Origin: Nocardia jinanensis
GTDB lineage: Bacteria > Actinomycetota > Actinomycetes > Mycobacteriales > Mycobacteriaceae
NCBI RefSeq assembly: GCF_014645735.1
Contig: NZ_BMMH01000017.1
Coordinates: forward strand, 1 to 64,000
Length of the DNA: 64,000 nucleotides
Direction of reading: 5' to 3'
The notes under the pieces were generated by a model, which was not told the DNA's origin, searched no databases, and saw nothing but the letters and a program-made list of their open reading frames with translations. Both the position numbers and the translations under genes were made by a program. Below, piece after piece: positions 1 to 7,968 of this stretch; positions within the stretch are counted from its first letter, which is position 1; each line of letters begins with the position of its first letter.

Positions 1-112
1 CCGCCGTTCAGGCCTCGAAAGCGCATGCGCCGAAGGCGCGAGTCTCGAGGCCTGAACGGCGGGACTCCAGGGGGCCTCAACCCCGCGACGCCGCAGGCGG
101 CGCCAAAAACAC
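1..112. repeat. Structured intergenic repeat, copy A, with an 18-bp inverted repeat
   Basis: Positions 1-18 (CCGCCGTTCAGGCCTCGA) are perfectly complementary to 45-62, and the stem may extend left of the window. From 21 to about 112 the sequence matches 2314-2407 at roughly 80% by eye. It contains small hairpins such as GCGCC-GAA-GGCGC and GCCGC-AG-GCGGC. The two copies flank ctaD in the same orientation. It looks like a REP-type intergenic element; no coding function is visible. Confidence 0.65.
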
Positions 113-114
113 AG

Positions 115-229
115 CACCTTCACGAACAAGCCCGCATCCCCCACCTTCACGAACAGCTCGCACCCACCTCCACGAGCCGGCCCACGCCACTCACCTCCGC
201 GAGCACCCGCCCCCACCTCCACGAGCACG
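115..229. repeat. Degenerate tandem array of CACCTYCACGARC units
   Basis: Five imperfect copies of a 14-16 bp core begin at 115, 142, 165, 192 and 214, so spacing alternates between about 27 and 22-23 bp. The array lies between copy A of the structured repeat and the ctaD terminator. The spacers are short and unequal and the cores are degenerate, so this is not a CRISPR array. Function unknown. Confidence 0.6.
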
Positions 230-292
230 CAGCCGCCGAACTCTCCGTGATGAGCACGACCGCTCACCTTCCCGGACAACGGCGCCGAAAAC

Positions 293-332
293 ACCCGTGC
301 ACCCGCCGACCGAGGTCGACGGGTGCACGGGT
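293..332 (-). terminator. Intrinsic terminator of ctaD
   Basis: An 18-bp stem with one mismatch (ACCCGTGCACCCGCCGAC, 293-310, against 315-332) and a four-base loop lies 20 bp beyond the ctaD stop. On the minus strand the hairpin is followed by TGTTTTC, which fits a Rho-independent terminator. Confidence 0.8.
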
Positions 333-351
333 ACGAGCCTTGCGGGGACCG

Positions 352-2091
352 CTAGGACTTGACCAGCGTCTCCTCGGGATGGTGCCTGGCACCACCGGTG
401 AATCCGACGTGCGCTTCCTTGCGCATCCGCTCGACCATATGCGGATAGTGCAGTTCGAAGGCGGGACGTTCGGAGCGGATCCGCGGCAGTTCGTAGAAGT
501 TGTGCCGTGGCGGCGGGCACGAGGTGGCCCATTCCAGCGAGTTGCCGTAACCCCACGGGTCGTCCACCGTGACCACCTCGCCGTAGCGGTAGCTCTTGAA
601 GACGTTCCACAGGAACGGCAGCATCGAGGCGCCGAGGATGAAGGCACCGATGGTGGAGACCGTGTTCAGCATGGTGAACCCGTCACCGGCCTGGTAGTCG
701 GCGTAGCGGCGAGGCATGCCCTCGGCGCCCAGCCAGTGCTGCACCAGGAAGGTCAGGTGGAAGCCGAGGAAGGTGGTCCAGAAGTGCCACTTCGCGAGGC
801 GTTCGTCGAGCATCCGGCCGGTCATCTTCGGGAACCAGAAGTAGATACCGGCGTAGGTGGCGAACACGATGGTGCCGAAGAGCACGTAGTGGAAGTGCGC
901 GACCACGAAATAGGAGTCGGTGACGTGGAAGTCCAGCGGCGGGCTGGCCAGGATGACACCGGACAGACCACCGAACAGGAAGGTGACGAGGAAGCCCACC
1001 GAGAACAACATCGGTGATTCGAACGTCAATTGCCCCTTCCACATGGTGCCGATCCAGTTGAAGAACTTCACACCGGTCGGGACCGCGATCAGGAAGGTCA
1101 TGAACGAGAAGTACGGCAGCAGCACGGCGCCGGTGGCGTACATATGGTGTGCCCACACCGCGATGGACAGGGCGGCGATACCCAGGGTCGCGTACACCAG
1201 CGTCGTGTAACCGAAGATCGGTTTACGGCTGAAGACCGGGAAGATCTCGGAGACGATGCCGAAGAACGGCAACGCGATGATGTAGACCTCGGGATGCCCG
1301 AAGAACCAGAACAGGTGCTGGTAGAGCAGGATCCCGCCGGTACCCGGATCGTAGATGTGACCGCCCAGGTGCCGGTCGTAGGCCAGGCCCAGCAGGGCGG
1401 CGGTCAGCAGCGGGAAGGCCAGCAGGACGAGGACGCTGGTGACGGCGATGTTCCAGGTGAAGATCGGCATCCGGAACATGGTCATACCCGGAGCGCGCAG
1501 GCAGACCACGGTCGTCAGCATGTTCACACCACCGAGGATGGTGCCCAGACCGGAGACGGCCAGACCCATGATCCACAGGTCGGTGCCCACGCCCGGCGAG
1601 TGCAGAATATCGGTGAGCGGCACGTAGGCCGTCCAGCCGAAGTCCGCGGCACCGCCCGGGGTGATGAAACCGGCGGTCGCCATGGTGGCGCCGAACGCGT
1701 ACAGCCAGTAGCTGAAGGCGTTCAGGCGCGGGAAGGCGACGTCGGGGGCGCCGATCTGCAGCGGCAGGATGATGTTGGCGAAGCCGAACACGATCGCGGT
1801 CGCGTAGAACAGCAGCATGATCGTGCCGTGCATGGTGAACAGCTGGTTGAACTGCTCGGGCGAGAGGAACTGCAGACCCGGGCGAGCGAGTTCACCACGC
1901 ATCATCAGGGCCATCAGGCCACCGATGAGGAAGAACGCCATCGAGGTGGTCAAGTACATGACACCCAGGACCTTCGGGTCCGTGGTGGTCACCATCTTGT
2001 ATATGAACGACCCCTTCGGCCCCGTCCGCGCCGGGAATGGCCGAGTCGCTTCCACCCCCTGTGGGACTGGTTTGGGCTCTACGGCAGTCAC
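352..2091 (-). CDS. ctaD: Cytochrome c oxidase subunit I (aa3 type)
   Basis: Catalytic subunit of the aa3 terminal oxidase in the plasma membrane; it reduces O2 to water with electrons from cytochrome c and pumps protons. The 579-residue protein carries the full ligand set: His88 (low-spin haem), the GHPEVY motif with His266 and Tyr270 (CuB and cross-linked Tyr), His315-His316 (CuB), and HFH at 399-401 (haems a3 and a). About twelve hydrophobic helices are visible. The start is a GTG at 2091 preceded by AGGAGGA; the longer open frame to 2406 runs through non-coding DNA and the flanking repeat. In M. tuberculosis ctaD also neighbours fecB. Identification is firm. Confidence 0.97.
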   Translation of the reverse strand: MTAVEPKPVPQGVEATRPFPARTGPKGSFIYKMVTTTDPKVLGVMYLTTSMAFFLIGGLMALMMRGELARPGLQFLSPEQFNQLFTMHGTIMLLFYATAIVFGFANIILPLQIGAPDVAFPRLNAFSYWLYAFGATMATAGFITPGGAADFGWTAYVPLTDILHSPGVGTDLWIMGLAVSGLGTILGGVNMLTTVVCLRAPGMTMFRMPIFTWNIAVTSVLVLLAFPLLTAALLGLAYDRHLGGHIYDPGTGGILLYQHLFWFFGHPEVYIIALPFFGIVSEIFPVFSRKPIFGYTTLVYATLGIAALSIAVWAHHMYATGAVLLPYFSFMTFLIAVPTGVKFFNWIGTMWKGQLTFESPMLFSVGFLVTFLFGGLSGVILASPPLDFHVTDSYFVVAHFHYVLFGTIVFATYAGIYFWFPKMTGRMLDERLAKWHFWTTFLGFHLTFLVQHWLGAEGMPRRYADYQAGDGFTMLNTVSTIGAFILGASMLPFLWNVFKSYRYGEVVTVDDPWGYGNSLEWATSCPPPRHNFYELPRIRSERPAFELHYPHMVERMRKEAHVGFTGGARHHPEETLVKS

Positions 2092-2313
2092 TGATCCTCC
2101 TGAAGGTGCCTTTAGGGTCGCTCCGCAGGCTCCACTGTTTTTGCCCGCCGCCCGGTGCACCCGGGGCGGCCAACGGTTAGCTTGCGCTTCTCGAATCGTA
2201 AACCTTCCGCCCAGCCCGGGTCGCCCGGGTCCTACTCTGTGTCGTACTCGGGCTCGGCGGGCACTCTTTCCCGAACAAACGTCCGCCGGGCACCGGGTGG
2301 TGGTGGCCTCGAG

Positions 2314-2407
2314 GCGCATGTGCCGAAGGCTCGAGTCCCGAGGCCTGAACGGCGGGGCACCCGGGAGGCTCGACCCCGCGCCGCCGAAGGCAGCGCCGAA
2401 CAACACG
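2314..2407. repeat. Structured intergenic repeat, copy B
   Basis: This is a direct, diverged copy of the element at 21-112 (shared core GAGGCCTGAACGGCGGG). The 18-bp outer inverted repeat is only partly kept (GCCTCG at 2305-2312 against CGAGGC near 2340). It occupies most of the ctaD/fecB-like intergenic region, upstream of both divergent genes. Confidence 0.6.
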
Positions 2408-2436
2408 AATCACAGTGGGCATGTACCCTTCCCGGC

Positions 2437-3528
2437 ATGCCGGTGAGCCCCGCTGTCCACACCCCAGCCGCGCGTGACCCCCGGATCTCCGTGCGGACCG
2501 GCCGGATCGGCCGACTGCTGGGCGCCGTGCTCGCCTGCACCGCGCTGGCGGTGTCGGCGTGCGCGAGTCATCCCGACGATTCGGCCTCGATCATCCGCAC
2601 CACGACGAAGATCGCCGGCGCGGGCGTGGTCGGTACCGAACGCGATACGACGCAGGCCTGCTCGCTGCCCACCGCACCCGATCCGTCCGAGGGACCCACT
2701 CGCACGATCCGGCACGCCTCCGGCGAGTCGCGGGTGCCGGCCGATCCACAGCGAATCGTGGTGCTGGGCACCTCCGCGCTGGATGCCGCCTGCGCGGTCG
2801 GAATGTGGGAGCGGGTGGTCGGCGCGACCACGGTCGCGGGTCCCGCAGCACAGCCGGGTTACCTGGGGTACGGGGTGCTGGAGGTCCCGGGTGTCGGTCC
2901 CGCCGGCGACCCCGATCCGGCACTCATCGCACAGCTGGGCCCGGATCTGATCATCGGCGAGGTCCCCACCGGCCGGGCCGGCTACGACGCGCTCAGCGAT
3001 ATCGCCCCGACGGTGCTGGTCGGCGACCAGCCGGACTGGGAGAAGCAGTTCACGGCTATCGCGGGCGCGCTGGGCCGCCACGGCGCGGGCGAGGCGGCGC
3101 TGGCCGCCTATCACGCCGAGGCCGCCGCTACCGGCGCCACCCTCAACGCCCGCTTCGTCCAGGCCTCGATCGTGCGTTTCACCCCCGACGGCAGCGAGTA
3201 CCTGGGCACCGAGACCTTCGCGGCGCAGATCCTCGCCGATACCGGCGCCGAGCGGCCGACCGCGCAGCGCGAGACCTCCGGCCCGATCGACGAATCCGAT
3301 CCGGTGGCCGCCGAGGGCGATCTGATCTATGTGATGTTCGCGGGCCCGGACGGGCAGGAACACGGCGAATCCGTGATGCGCTCGGACCCGTGGGAGAAAC
3401 TCGGCGCGGTGGGCGACAACCGCACCTTCCTCGTCGACGACGCGCTCTGGCACACCACCGGCCTGACCTCGGCGCGCGCCGTCCTCACCGATATCCGGGA
3501 CACCCTCAACGCCTACGTCATGGATTGA
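2437..3528 (+). CDS. fecB: Iron-siderophore substrate-binding lipoprotein (FecB-like)
   Basis: Probable substrate-binding protein for ferric siderophore uptake, anchored outside the membrane. The 363-residue protein has a basic N-terminus, a hydrophobic stretch and a lipobox LAVSAC with the modified cysteine at 42. The mature part has the class III binding-protein pattern: 'PADPQRIVVLGTSALDAACAVG' near residue 105, 'DLIIGE' mid-protein and a long linking helix. The start is the ATG at 2437; upstream codons in frame belong to the repeat. Length and position next to ctaD match M. tuberculosis FecB (Rv3044). No permease or ATPase genes lie nearby, so it must work with a transporter encoded elsewhere. 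The siderophore cannot be told from sequence. Confidence 0.88.
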   Translation: MPVSPAVHTPAARDPRISVRTGRIGRLLGAVLACTALAVSACASHPDDSASIIRTTTKIAGAGVVGTERDTTQACSLPTAPDPSEGPTRTIRHASGESRVPADPQRIVVLGTSALDAACAVGMWERVVGATTVAGPAAQPGYLGYGVLEVPGVGPAGDPDPALIAQLGPDLIIGEVPTGRAGYDALSDIAPTVLVGDQPDWEKQFTAIAGALGRHGAGEAALAAYHAEAAATGATLNARFVQASIVRFTPDGSEYLGTETFAAQILADTGAERPTAQRETSGPIDESDPVAAEGDLIYVMFAGPDGQEHGESVMRSDPWEKLGAVGDNRTFLVDDALWHTTGLTSARAVLTDIRDTLNAYVMD

Positions 3529-3715
3529 GCCGTCCCGGTTCCGGCCGGATTCCGCGCCTGTCCCCGCACCCCGCACGCGATTGTGCCCGCAGCCGTTCCG
3601 TGTACCCGCCTCGTGGCCGTGCGCGTGTCCACAGAGGACTCACAGTTCGGCTCCAGGGATACGCCAGACAGTGTTCCTAACGTCGTAGTCACCCCATCGA
3701 GAAGAGGTGCGCAAC

Positions 3716-4705
3716 GTGCGGAAACCACCATCACAACCGCGAACAGAACTCGGGCACGAACACGATCTCGGGCTCGCCCACGATATGTCGGTGATGCTGT
3801 CCCGGCGGCGGGCGCTGTGGATACTCGGCGCAGTAGGTTCCGCTTCGGTGGCCGCGGCCTGCTCGTCCGGTGACGGGAGCACTGCCACGAGCTCGGCCGC
3901 GGACTCCACCACGAGCGCCGCCACCGTCGCCGCGGCTCCGCAGGAAACTGCCGGACCGTATCCCGGTGACGGATCGAACGGACCGAACGTCCTGGTCGAA
4001 TCCGGTGTCGTCCGTTCCGATATCACCGGTAGTTTCGGGCCGTACTCCGGTACCGCCGAGGGTGTCCCGGTGACCATCCGGCTCACCCTGCAGGATCTCG
4101 CGCGCGACGGCGCCGCCGGCAAGGGTATGGCGCTGTACCTGTGGCATTGCGACCGCGACGGCGAGTACTCCCTCTACGGGAAAGGCATCACCGAACAGAA
4201 CTATCTGCGCGGTGTGCAGGTCGCCGACGATTCCGGACAGGTGAGCTTCACCTCGATCTTCCCGGCCTGCTATGCCGGTCGGTGGCCGCATATCCATTTC
4301 GAGGTCTACGACGACCTCGCGACCGCTGTCGCCGGGGAGAACGCCCGGCTGACCTCGCAGATCGCGCTTCCCCAGGATGTCTGCGAGCAGGTCTTCACCG
4401 CTGATTCCGGTTATGCCCGCAGCCGGACCAATCTGTCGGAGGTCACCCTGGCCGGCGACAACGTCTTCGGGGACGGCTGGGACGCCGAGCTCGCCACCGT
4501 AACCGGCAACCCGGAATCAGGAATGGACATCTCGCTCACCATCGGAGTGGCCGAGAAATCCGCCCACGCGTCCGGCGGTGGAGCCGGCCCCGGCGGTGAT
4601 CCGCCCGGGCCGCCCGCCGACGGTGCCCGGCCCGGTGGCGAGCCGCCCAGCGGCGGCCGGCCTGCCGGCGGACAGCCGCCGACCGGTATCCCCTCGGCCA
4701 ACTGA
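3716..4705 (+). CDS. Secreted intradiol dioxygenase-like protein
   Basis: Related to the beta chain of protocatechuate 3,4-dioxygenases, which cleave catechol-type rings with a non-haem Fe(III). The N-terminus 'HEHDLGLAHDMSVMLSRRRALW' is typical of the exported branch, with a twin-arginine-like RRR and a hydrophobic run ending in VAAAC, so it may be a Tat-exported lipoprotein. Both ligand regions are present: WHCDxxGxYS near residue 145 (first Tyr) and FPACYxGRWPHIH near 190 (second Tyr and two His). The last 50 residues are a Gly/Pro-rich tail. A GTG at 3716, eight bases after AAGAGG, is preferred to the GTG at 3707. The aromatic substrate is unknown and no catabolic genes adjoin it. Confidence 0.85.
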   Translation: MRKPPSQPRTELGHEHDLGLAHDMSVMLSRRRALWILGAVGSASVAAACSSGDGSTATSSAADSTTSAATVAAAPQETAGPYPGDGSNGPNVLVESGVVRSDITGSFGPYSGTAEGVPVTIRLTLQDLARDGAAGKGMALYLWHCDRDGEYSLYGKGITEQNYLRGVQVADDSGQVSFTSIFPACYAGRWPHIHFEVYDDLATAVAGENARLTSQIALPQDVCEQVFTADSGYARSRTNLSEVTLAGDNVFGDGWDAELATVTGNPESGMDISLTIGVAEKSAHASGGGAGPGGDPPGPPADGARPGGEPPSGGRPAGGQPPTGIPSAN

Positions 4706-4842
4706 CCGCCGGCCGGGTCCCGTGAAGCGGGATCCCGGGCCACCGGCGCCGGCCCGGCGAACACCGGTCCGCAACCGGAAATCCACCGTTCCGAGATACT
4801 GTTCTCGCAGGTGAGAGGCAATATCGCGAGTACCTTCGAAGT

Positions 4843-5064
4843 ATGGGCGACAAGGCTGAGGGTGATCGCTCACTCGCGAACCGGTTGGGTATCGGGATCG
4901 CCATCGGACTGGCGATCGGGATACCGCTCGGCTTGGTCGTACTGAACAATCTGACGCTCGGGATCGGGCTGGGGATCGGCTTCGGTCTCGCGTTCGGTCT
5001 CGCCATGGCGCCGTCGGGCGACGACAGATCCGACGGCCACCGCAAACCCCCTTCCGACGACTGA
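4843..5064 (+). CDS. Small glycine-zipper membrane protein
   Basis: A 73-residue protein with two hydrophobic segments rich in GxxxG-type spacing (GIGIAIGLAIGIPLGL and GIGLGIGFGLAFGLA) between charged ends. This pattern suggests a helical hairpin that packs tightly or oligomerises in the membrane. The family is not recognised. It sits alone between the dioxygenase-like gene and the nrdF promoter. The start is an ATG at 4843 with only a weak upstream ribosome site. Codon third positions are GC-rich, supporting real coding. Confidence 0.6.
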   Translation: MGDKAEGDRSLANRLGIGIAIGLAIGIPLGLVVLNNLTLGIGLGIGFGLAFGLAMAPSGDDRSDGHRKPPSDD

Positions 5065-5133
5065 AGTACGCTCGGCCCCTGCGGTCGAAGCGCGCCGAAA
5101 ACTCCCGGCCCTCTAGCGCATTCGACGCGCGAA

Positions 5134-5181
5134 ACACAAGTTGTGGTGGCGCTCGGCGATTCGACCCCCAAGGGGTAGTGT
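5134..5181. promoter_or_regulatory. Two NrdR-like boxes upstream of nrdF
   Basis: Box 1 is ACACAAGTTGTGGTGG at 5134-5149. Box 2, read on the minus strand, is ACACTACCCCTTGGGG at 5166-5181. Both follow the ACAC(A/T)A...TwG pattern of NrdR boxes (acaCwAtATaTwGtgt). Their starts are 32 bp apart, about three helical turns, as in the pair upstream of nrdH. Box 2 ends 53 bp before the nrdF start. Confidence 0.65.
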
Positions 5182-5234
5182 TACCGCACGCGCAGCGTTG
5201 TCGTCGGATTCGTTGGGAAGGGTGTGGAAGCAGC

Positions 5235-6197
5235 ATGAAGCTCATCGATCGGGTTTCGGCCATCAACTGGAATCGGGTACCCGACGAGAAGGACGCCGAG
5301 GTCTGGGATCGGCTCACCGGCAACTTCTGGTTGCCGGAGAAGGTCCCGGTGTCCAATGACATCCCCTCCTGGAACACCCTCACCCCCGACGAGAAACAAC
5401 TCACCATGCGGGTGTTCACCGGCCTCACCCTGCTGGACACCATCCAGGGCACCGTCGGCGCGGTCAGCCTGATCCCCGACGCGCTCACCCCGCACGAAGA
5501 AGCGGTACTCACCAATATCGCGTTCATGGAATCGGTGCACGCCAAGAGCTACAGCTCCATCTTCTCCACCCTGTGCTCCACTCGCGAGATCGACGACGCC
5601 TTCCGCTGGTCGGAGGAGAACCGCAATCTGCAGCGCAAGGCCGAGATCGTGCTGGAGTACTACCGCGGCGAGGATCCCCTCAAGCGCAAGGTCGCCTCCA
5701 CCCTGCTGGAGAGCTTCCTGTTCTACTCCGGTTTCTACCTGCCGATGCACTGGTCCTCGCGCGCCAAGCTCACCAATACCGCCGATATGATCCGCCTGAT
5801 CATCCGTGACGAGGCGGTGCACGGCTACTACATCGGCTACAAGTACCAGCGCGGCCTCGAACTCCTCACCCAGGCCGAACGCGACGATCTGAAGAACTAC
5901 ACCTTCGAGCTGCTCTTCGAGCTCTACGACAACGAGGTCGAATACACCCAGGACCTCTACGACGAGGTCGGCCTCACCGAGGACGTCAAGAAGTTCCTCC
6001 GCTACAACGCCAACAAGGCCCTGATGAACCTGGGCTACGAGGGCCTGTTCCCGAAGGACGAGACCGAGGTCAACCCGGCCATCCTGTCGGCGCTGTCCCC
6101 CAATGCCGACGAGAACCACGACTTCTTCTCCGGTTCGGGTTCCAGCTATGTCATCGGCAAAGCGGTCAATACCGAGGACGACGACTGGGACTTCTGA
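5235..6197 (+). CDS. nrdF: Class Ib ribonucleotide reductase, small subunit
   Basis: Carries the dimetal-tyrosyl radical cofactor that activates NrdE for deoxyribonucleotide synthesis. The 320-residue sequence has the R2 metal ligands in order: Asp in LTLLDTIQG, Glu in AFMESVHAKSY with the radical Tyr four residues after the His, and the second pair in RDEAVHGYYIGYK. The C-terminal tail 'NTEDDDWDF' is the NrdE-docking peptide. The start is an ATG at 5235 after GGAAG. Its partners nrdE, nrdI and nrdH lie 19 kb away on the other strand, unlike the compact M. tuberculosis locus. Two NrdR-like boxes precede it. Confidence 0.97.
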   Translation: MKLIDRVSAINWNRVPDEKDAEVWDRLTGNFWLPEKVPVSNDIPSWNTLTPDEKQLTMRVFTGLTLLDTIQGTVGAVSLIPDALTPHEEAVLTNIAFMESVHAKSYSSIFSTLCSTREIDDAFRWSEENRNLQRKAEIVLEYYRGEDPLKRKVASTLLESFLFYSGFYLPMHWSSRAKLTNTADMIRLIIRDEAVHGYYIGYKYQRGLELLTQAERDDLKNYTFELLFELYDNEVEYTQDLYDEVGLTEDVKKFLRYNANKALMNLGYEGLFPKDETEVNPAILSALSPNADENHDFFSGSGSSYVIGKAVNTEDDDWDF

Positions 6198-6202
6198 ACA
6201 CC

Positions 6203-6231
6203 CGGGCCGGTGTCCTCTCGACGCCGGCCCG
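6203..6231 (+). terminator. Terminator after nrdF
   Basis: A 12-bp GC-rich stem with one wobble pair (CGGGCCGGTGTC against GACGCCGGCCCG, five-base loop) begins five bases after the nrdF stop and is followed by AATTTCG. The T-tract is weak. Confidence 0.65.
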
Positions 6232-6375
6232 AATTTCGCATATCGAACTGAAGTAGCCGGCGGCGATCGGCGCGCGCGGAACCGAGTCGAAGATTTGATG
6301 GATTCGAAACCGGAAGATCCGACCGACGCTCGTTAAGGTAGATGGCGACCTACCCAATTCAGGGAGATGGCGCAC

Positions 6376-7197
6376 ATGGCAAATTCGGTCATGGACGACT
6401 ACGTCAGTCAGCTGCGCGTGGCGTTACATCAGCTCCGCGATTGGCCCTACCCCGATCAGATCGATCACGAGCTTTTCCGGGCATTCATGAAAACCCCGCA
6501 CGATGTCGGCGGGGAGCCCGATGCGCCGGCTGTTTTCGAAGAAAAGCAGGAGGAGGTCTGGGAGCTCAACACGTTCATCACCTGCGAGGTGCTGGGCTGG
6601 CGGGGCATCTGGACATCCGAGGAACGCCGCAGGCTGGGGAATGTCGATGTCGGGCGTACCCAGTATCTCGGATTTCCCTATTACGGCCGCTGGGTGCTGG
6701 CCATTGCTCGCTGTCTCATCGACAAACGGCATATCACCCTGCGTGAACTGCTCGAACGAACCCAGGAGGTCCGTGAGCGCAGCGCGGGCCGGTCCGGCCC
6801 ATTGGAAGCCGCGCCCCGGAGCATCGGAGAAGGTACCGAGGTAGTCCGCAACATTCATCACCGTGACGCGGTCGGCCATGGGGATCCCCAATGCTTCGCC
6901 GGGCAAGCGGACACTCCCCGTTTCGAGATCGGCGACCGGGTACTGGTGCGCGACCTTCCGACCATCTTCTACACCCGCACCCAGGAGTATTTGCGCGGTA
7001 AACCGGGGACGGTTGTCAAAGTATCGTACGAAAGCCCGATACCGGAGGACGAGGCGTTCGACCGTGAGGACCGGCGCCCCGAATGGTTCTACATCGTGCG
7101 CTTCGATATGAAAGATCTGTGGGATCCGTACCGGGGATGCCCCGGCGACACCTTGCAAGCGGAAATATCGGAGCCCTGGCTCCAGGCGATCTCGTAA
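6376..7197 (+). CDS. scnBA: Thiocyanate hydrolase, fused beta-alpha chain
   Basis: Thiocyanate hydrolase converts SCN- and water to carbonyl sulfide and ammonia. In Thiobacillus thioparus the non-catalytic half is two proteins, beta (~157 aa) and alpha (~126 aa). Here both are in one 273-residue chain. Residues ~1-135 resemble beta (TPHDVGGEPD, EEVWELNTFITCE, WRGIWTSEERRR, LGFPYYGRW). Residues ~160-273 resemble alpha (GDPQCFAG, GDRVLVRDLPTIFYTRT, EWFYIVRF). A short variable linker joins them. This is also the domain order of nitrile hydratase beta. The ATG at 6376 is nine bases after AGGGAG; 6367 is too close to it. It is first of three co-directional genes. A nitrile hydratase-like activity is the main alternative. 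Confidence 0.85.
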   Translation: MANSVMDDYVSQLRVALHQLRDWPYPDQIDHELFRAFMKTPHDVGGEPDAPAVFEEKQEEVWELNTFITCEVLGWRGIWTSEERRRLGNVDVGRTQYLGFPYYGRWVLAIARCLIDKRHITLRELLERTQEVRERSAGRSGPLEAAPRSIGEGTEVVRNIHHRDAVGHGDPQCFAGQADTPRFEIGDRVLVRDLPTIFYTRTQEYLRGKPGTVVKVSYESPIPEDEAFDREDRRPEWFYIVRFDMKDLWDPYRGCPGDTLQAEISEPWLQAIS

Positions 7198-7227
7198 ACC
7201 GGGTTACACCTCAGTGAGAGGAGCACG

Positions 7228-7950
7228 ATGAGCGGGATGCCGAACGAAGGCGAGGACGACGAAGCGCCCCGGCACGCAGCGCCGATGGTGGAAGAGGTCA
7301 CCGATTTCGAGGTGCTCGAAATCGCGCTACGCGAGCTGGCGATCGAAAAGGGTTTGTTCACCGCCGAGGACCACCGCCGGTACACAGAGTATTTCGAGCA
7401 ACTGGGTCCGGTGCCGGGCGCCCGGTTCGTCGCCAAGGCGTGGTCCGACCCCGAGTTCAAGCGGCTGGCCCTGGAAGACGCCATCACCGCGTGCCACGAG
7501 GTCGGCATCGATTGGCTGCGGCCGACCGGATTCGGTACGCCCAGCGATTTCACCGCGCTGCACGTACTCGAGGACACACCGACTCTGCATCACGTGATCT
7601 GCTGCAGCCTGTGCTCCTGCTATCCCCGCCCGCTGCTCGGGAATTCGCCCGAGTGGTATCGGACGCCGAACTATCGCCGCCGGCTCGTCCGCTGGCCGCG
7701 TCAGGTTCTCGCCGAATTCGGCCTCTACCTCACCGAAGACGTCCAGATTCGCGTCGAGGACTCCAATTCCAAGCATCGGTTCATGGTGCTGCCCGTACGC
7801 CCGGACGGAACGGAGGGATGGAACGAGGAGCAGCTCGCGCAGCTCGCGACACGCGACTGCTTGATCGGTGTCGCGCTTCCCAAGCCCGGACGCACCGCCG
7901 ATGTGGAACGCCCCGTACACGCCGCGGTGCACCCGGCGCAGAACTATTGA
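7228..7950 (+). CDS. scnC: Thiocyanate hydrolase gamma (catalytic cobalt) chain
   Basis: Homologue of the metal-binding gamma subunit, itself related to nitrile hydratase alpha. The 240-residue length fits gamma (~243 aa) better than typical nitrile hydratase alpha chains (~200). Landmarks shared with the T. thioparus protein as I recall it: 'PMVEEVTDFEVLE', 'ELAIEKGLF', 'FGTPSDF', 'RRRLVRWPRQVLAEFG' and 'TRDCLIGVALPKPG'. The metal claw near residue 131 reads CSLCSCY instead of CTLCSCY and is preceded by a further Cys, so this part is CCSLCSC. The serine resembles Fe-type and the tyrosine Co-type nitrile hydratases. A good ribosome site (GAGAGGAG) precedes the ATG; the gap to the previous gene is 30 bp. 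Confidence 0.88.
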   Translation: MSGMPNEGEDDEAPRHAAPMVEEVTDFEVLEIALRELAIEKGLFTAEDHRRYTEYFEQLGPVPGARFVAKAWSDPEFKRLALEDAITACHEVGIDWLRPTGFGTPSDFTALHVLEDTPTLHHVICCSLCSCYPRPLLGNSPEWYRTPNYRRRLVRWPRQVLAEFGLYLTEDVQIRVEDSNSKHRFMVLPVRPDGTEGWNEEQLAQLATRDCLIGVALPKPGRTADVERPVHAAVHPAQNY

Positions 7951-7968
7951 CGGACCGGAGGACAACAG

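Noticed and set aside
115..229. CRISPR array
   Set aside because: Repeat units are short and degenerate, spacers are only 8-13 bp, and no cas genes are present.
1030..2094. 354-codon plus-strand frame opposite ctaD
   Set aside because: It is the antisense shadow of ctaD, rich in Arg/His/Gln/Gly with no protein-like pattern, while ctaD has all metal ligands.
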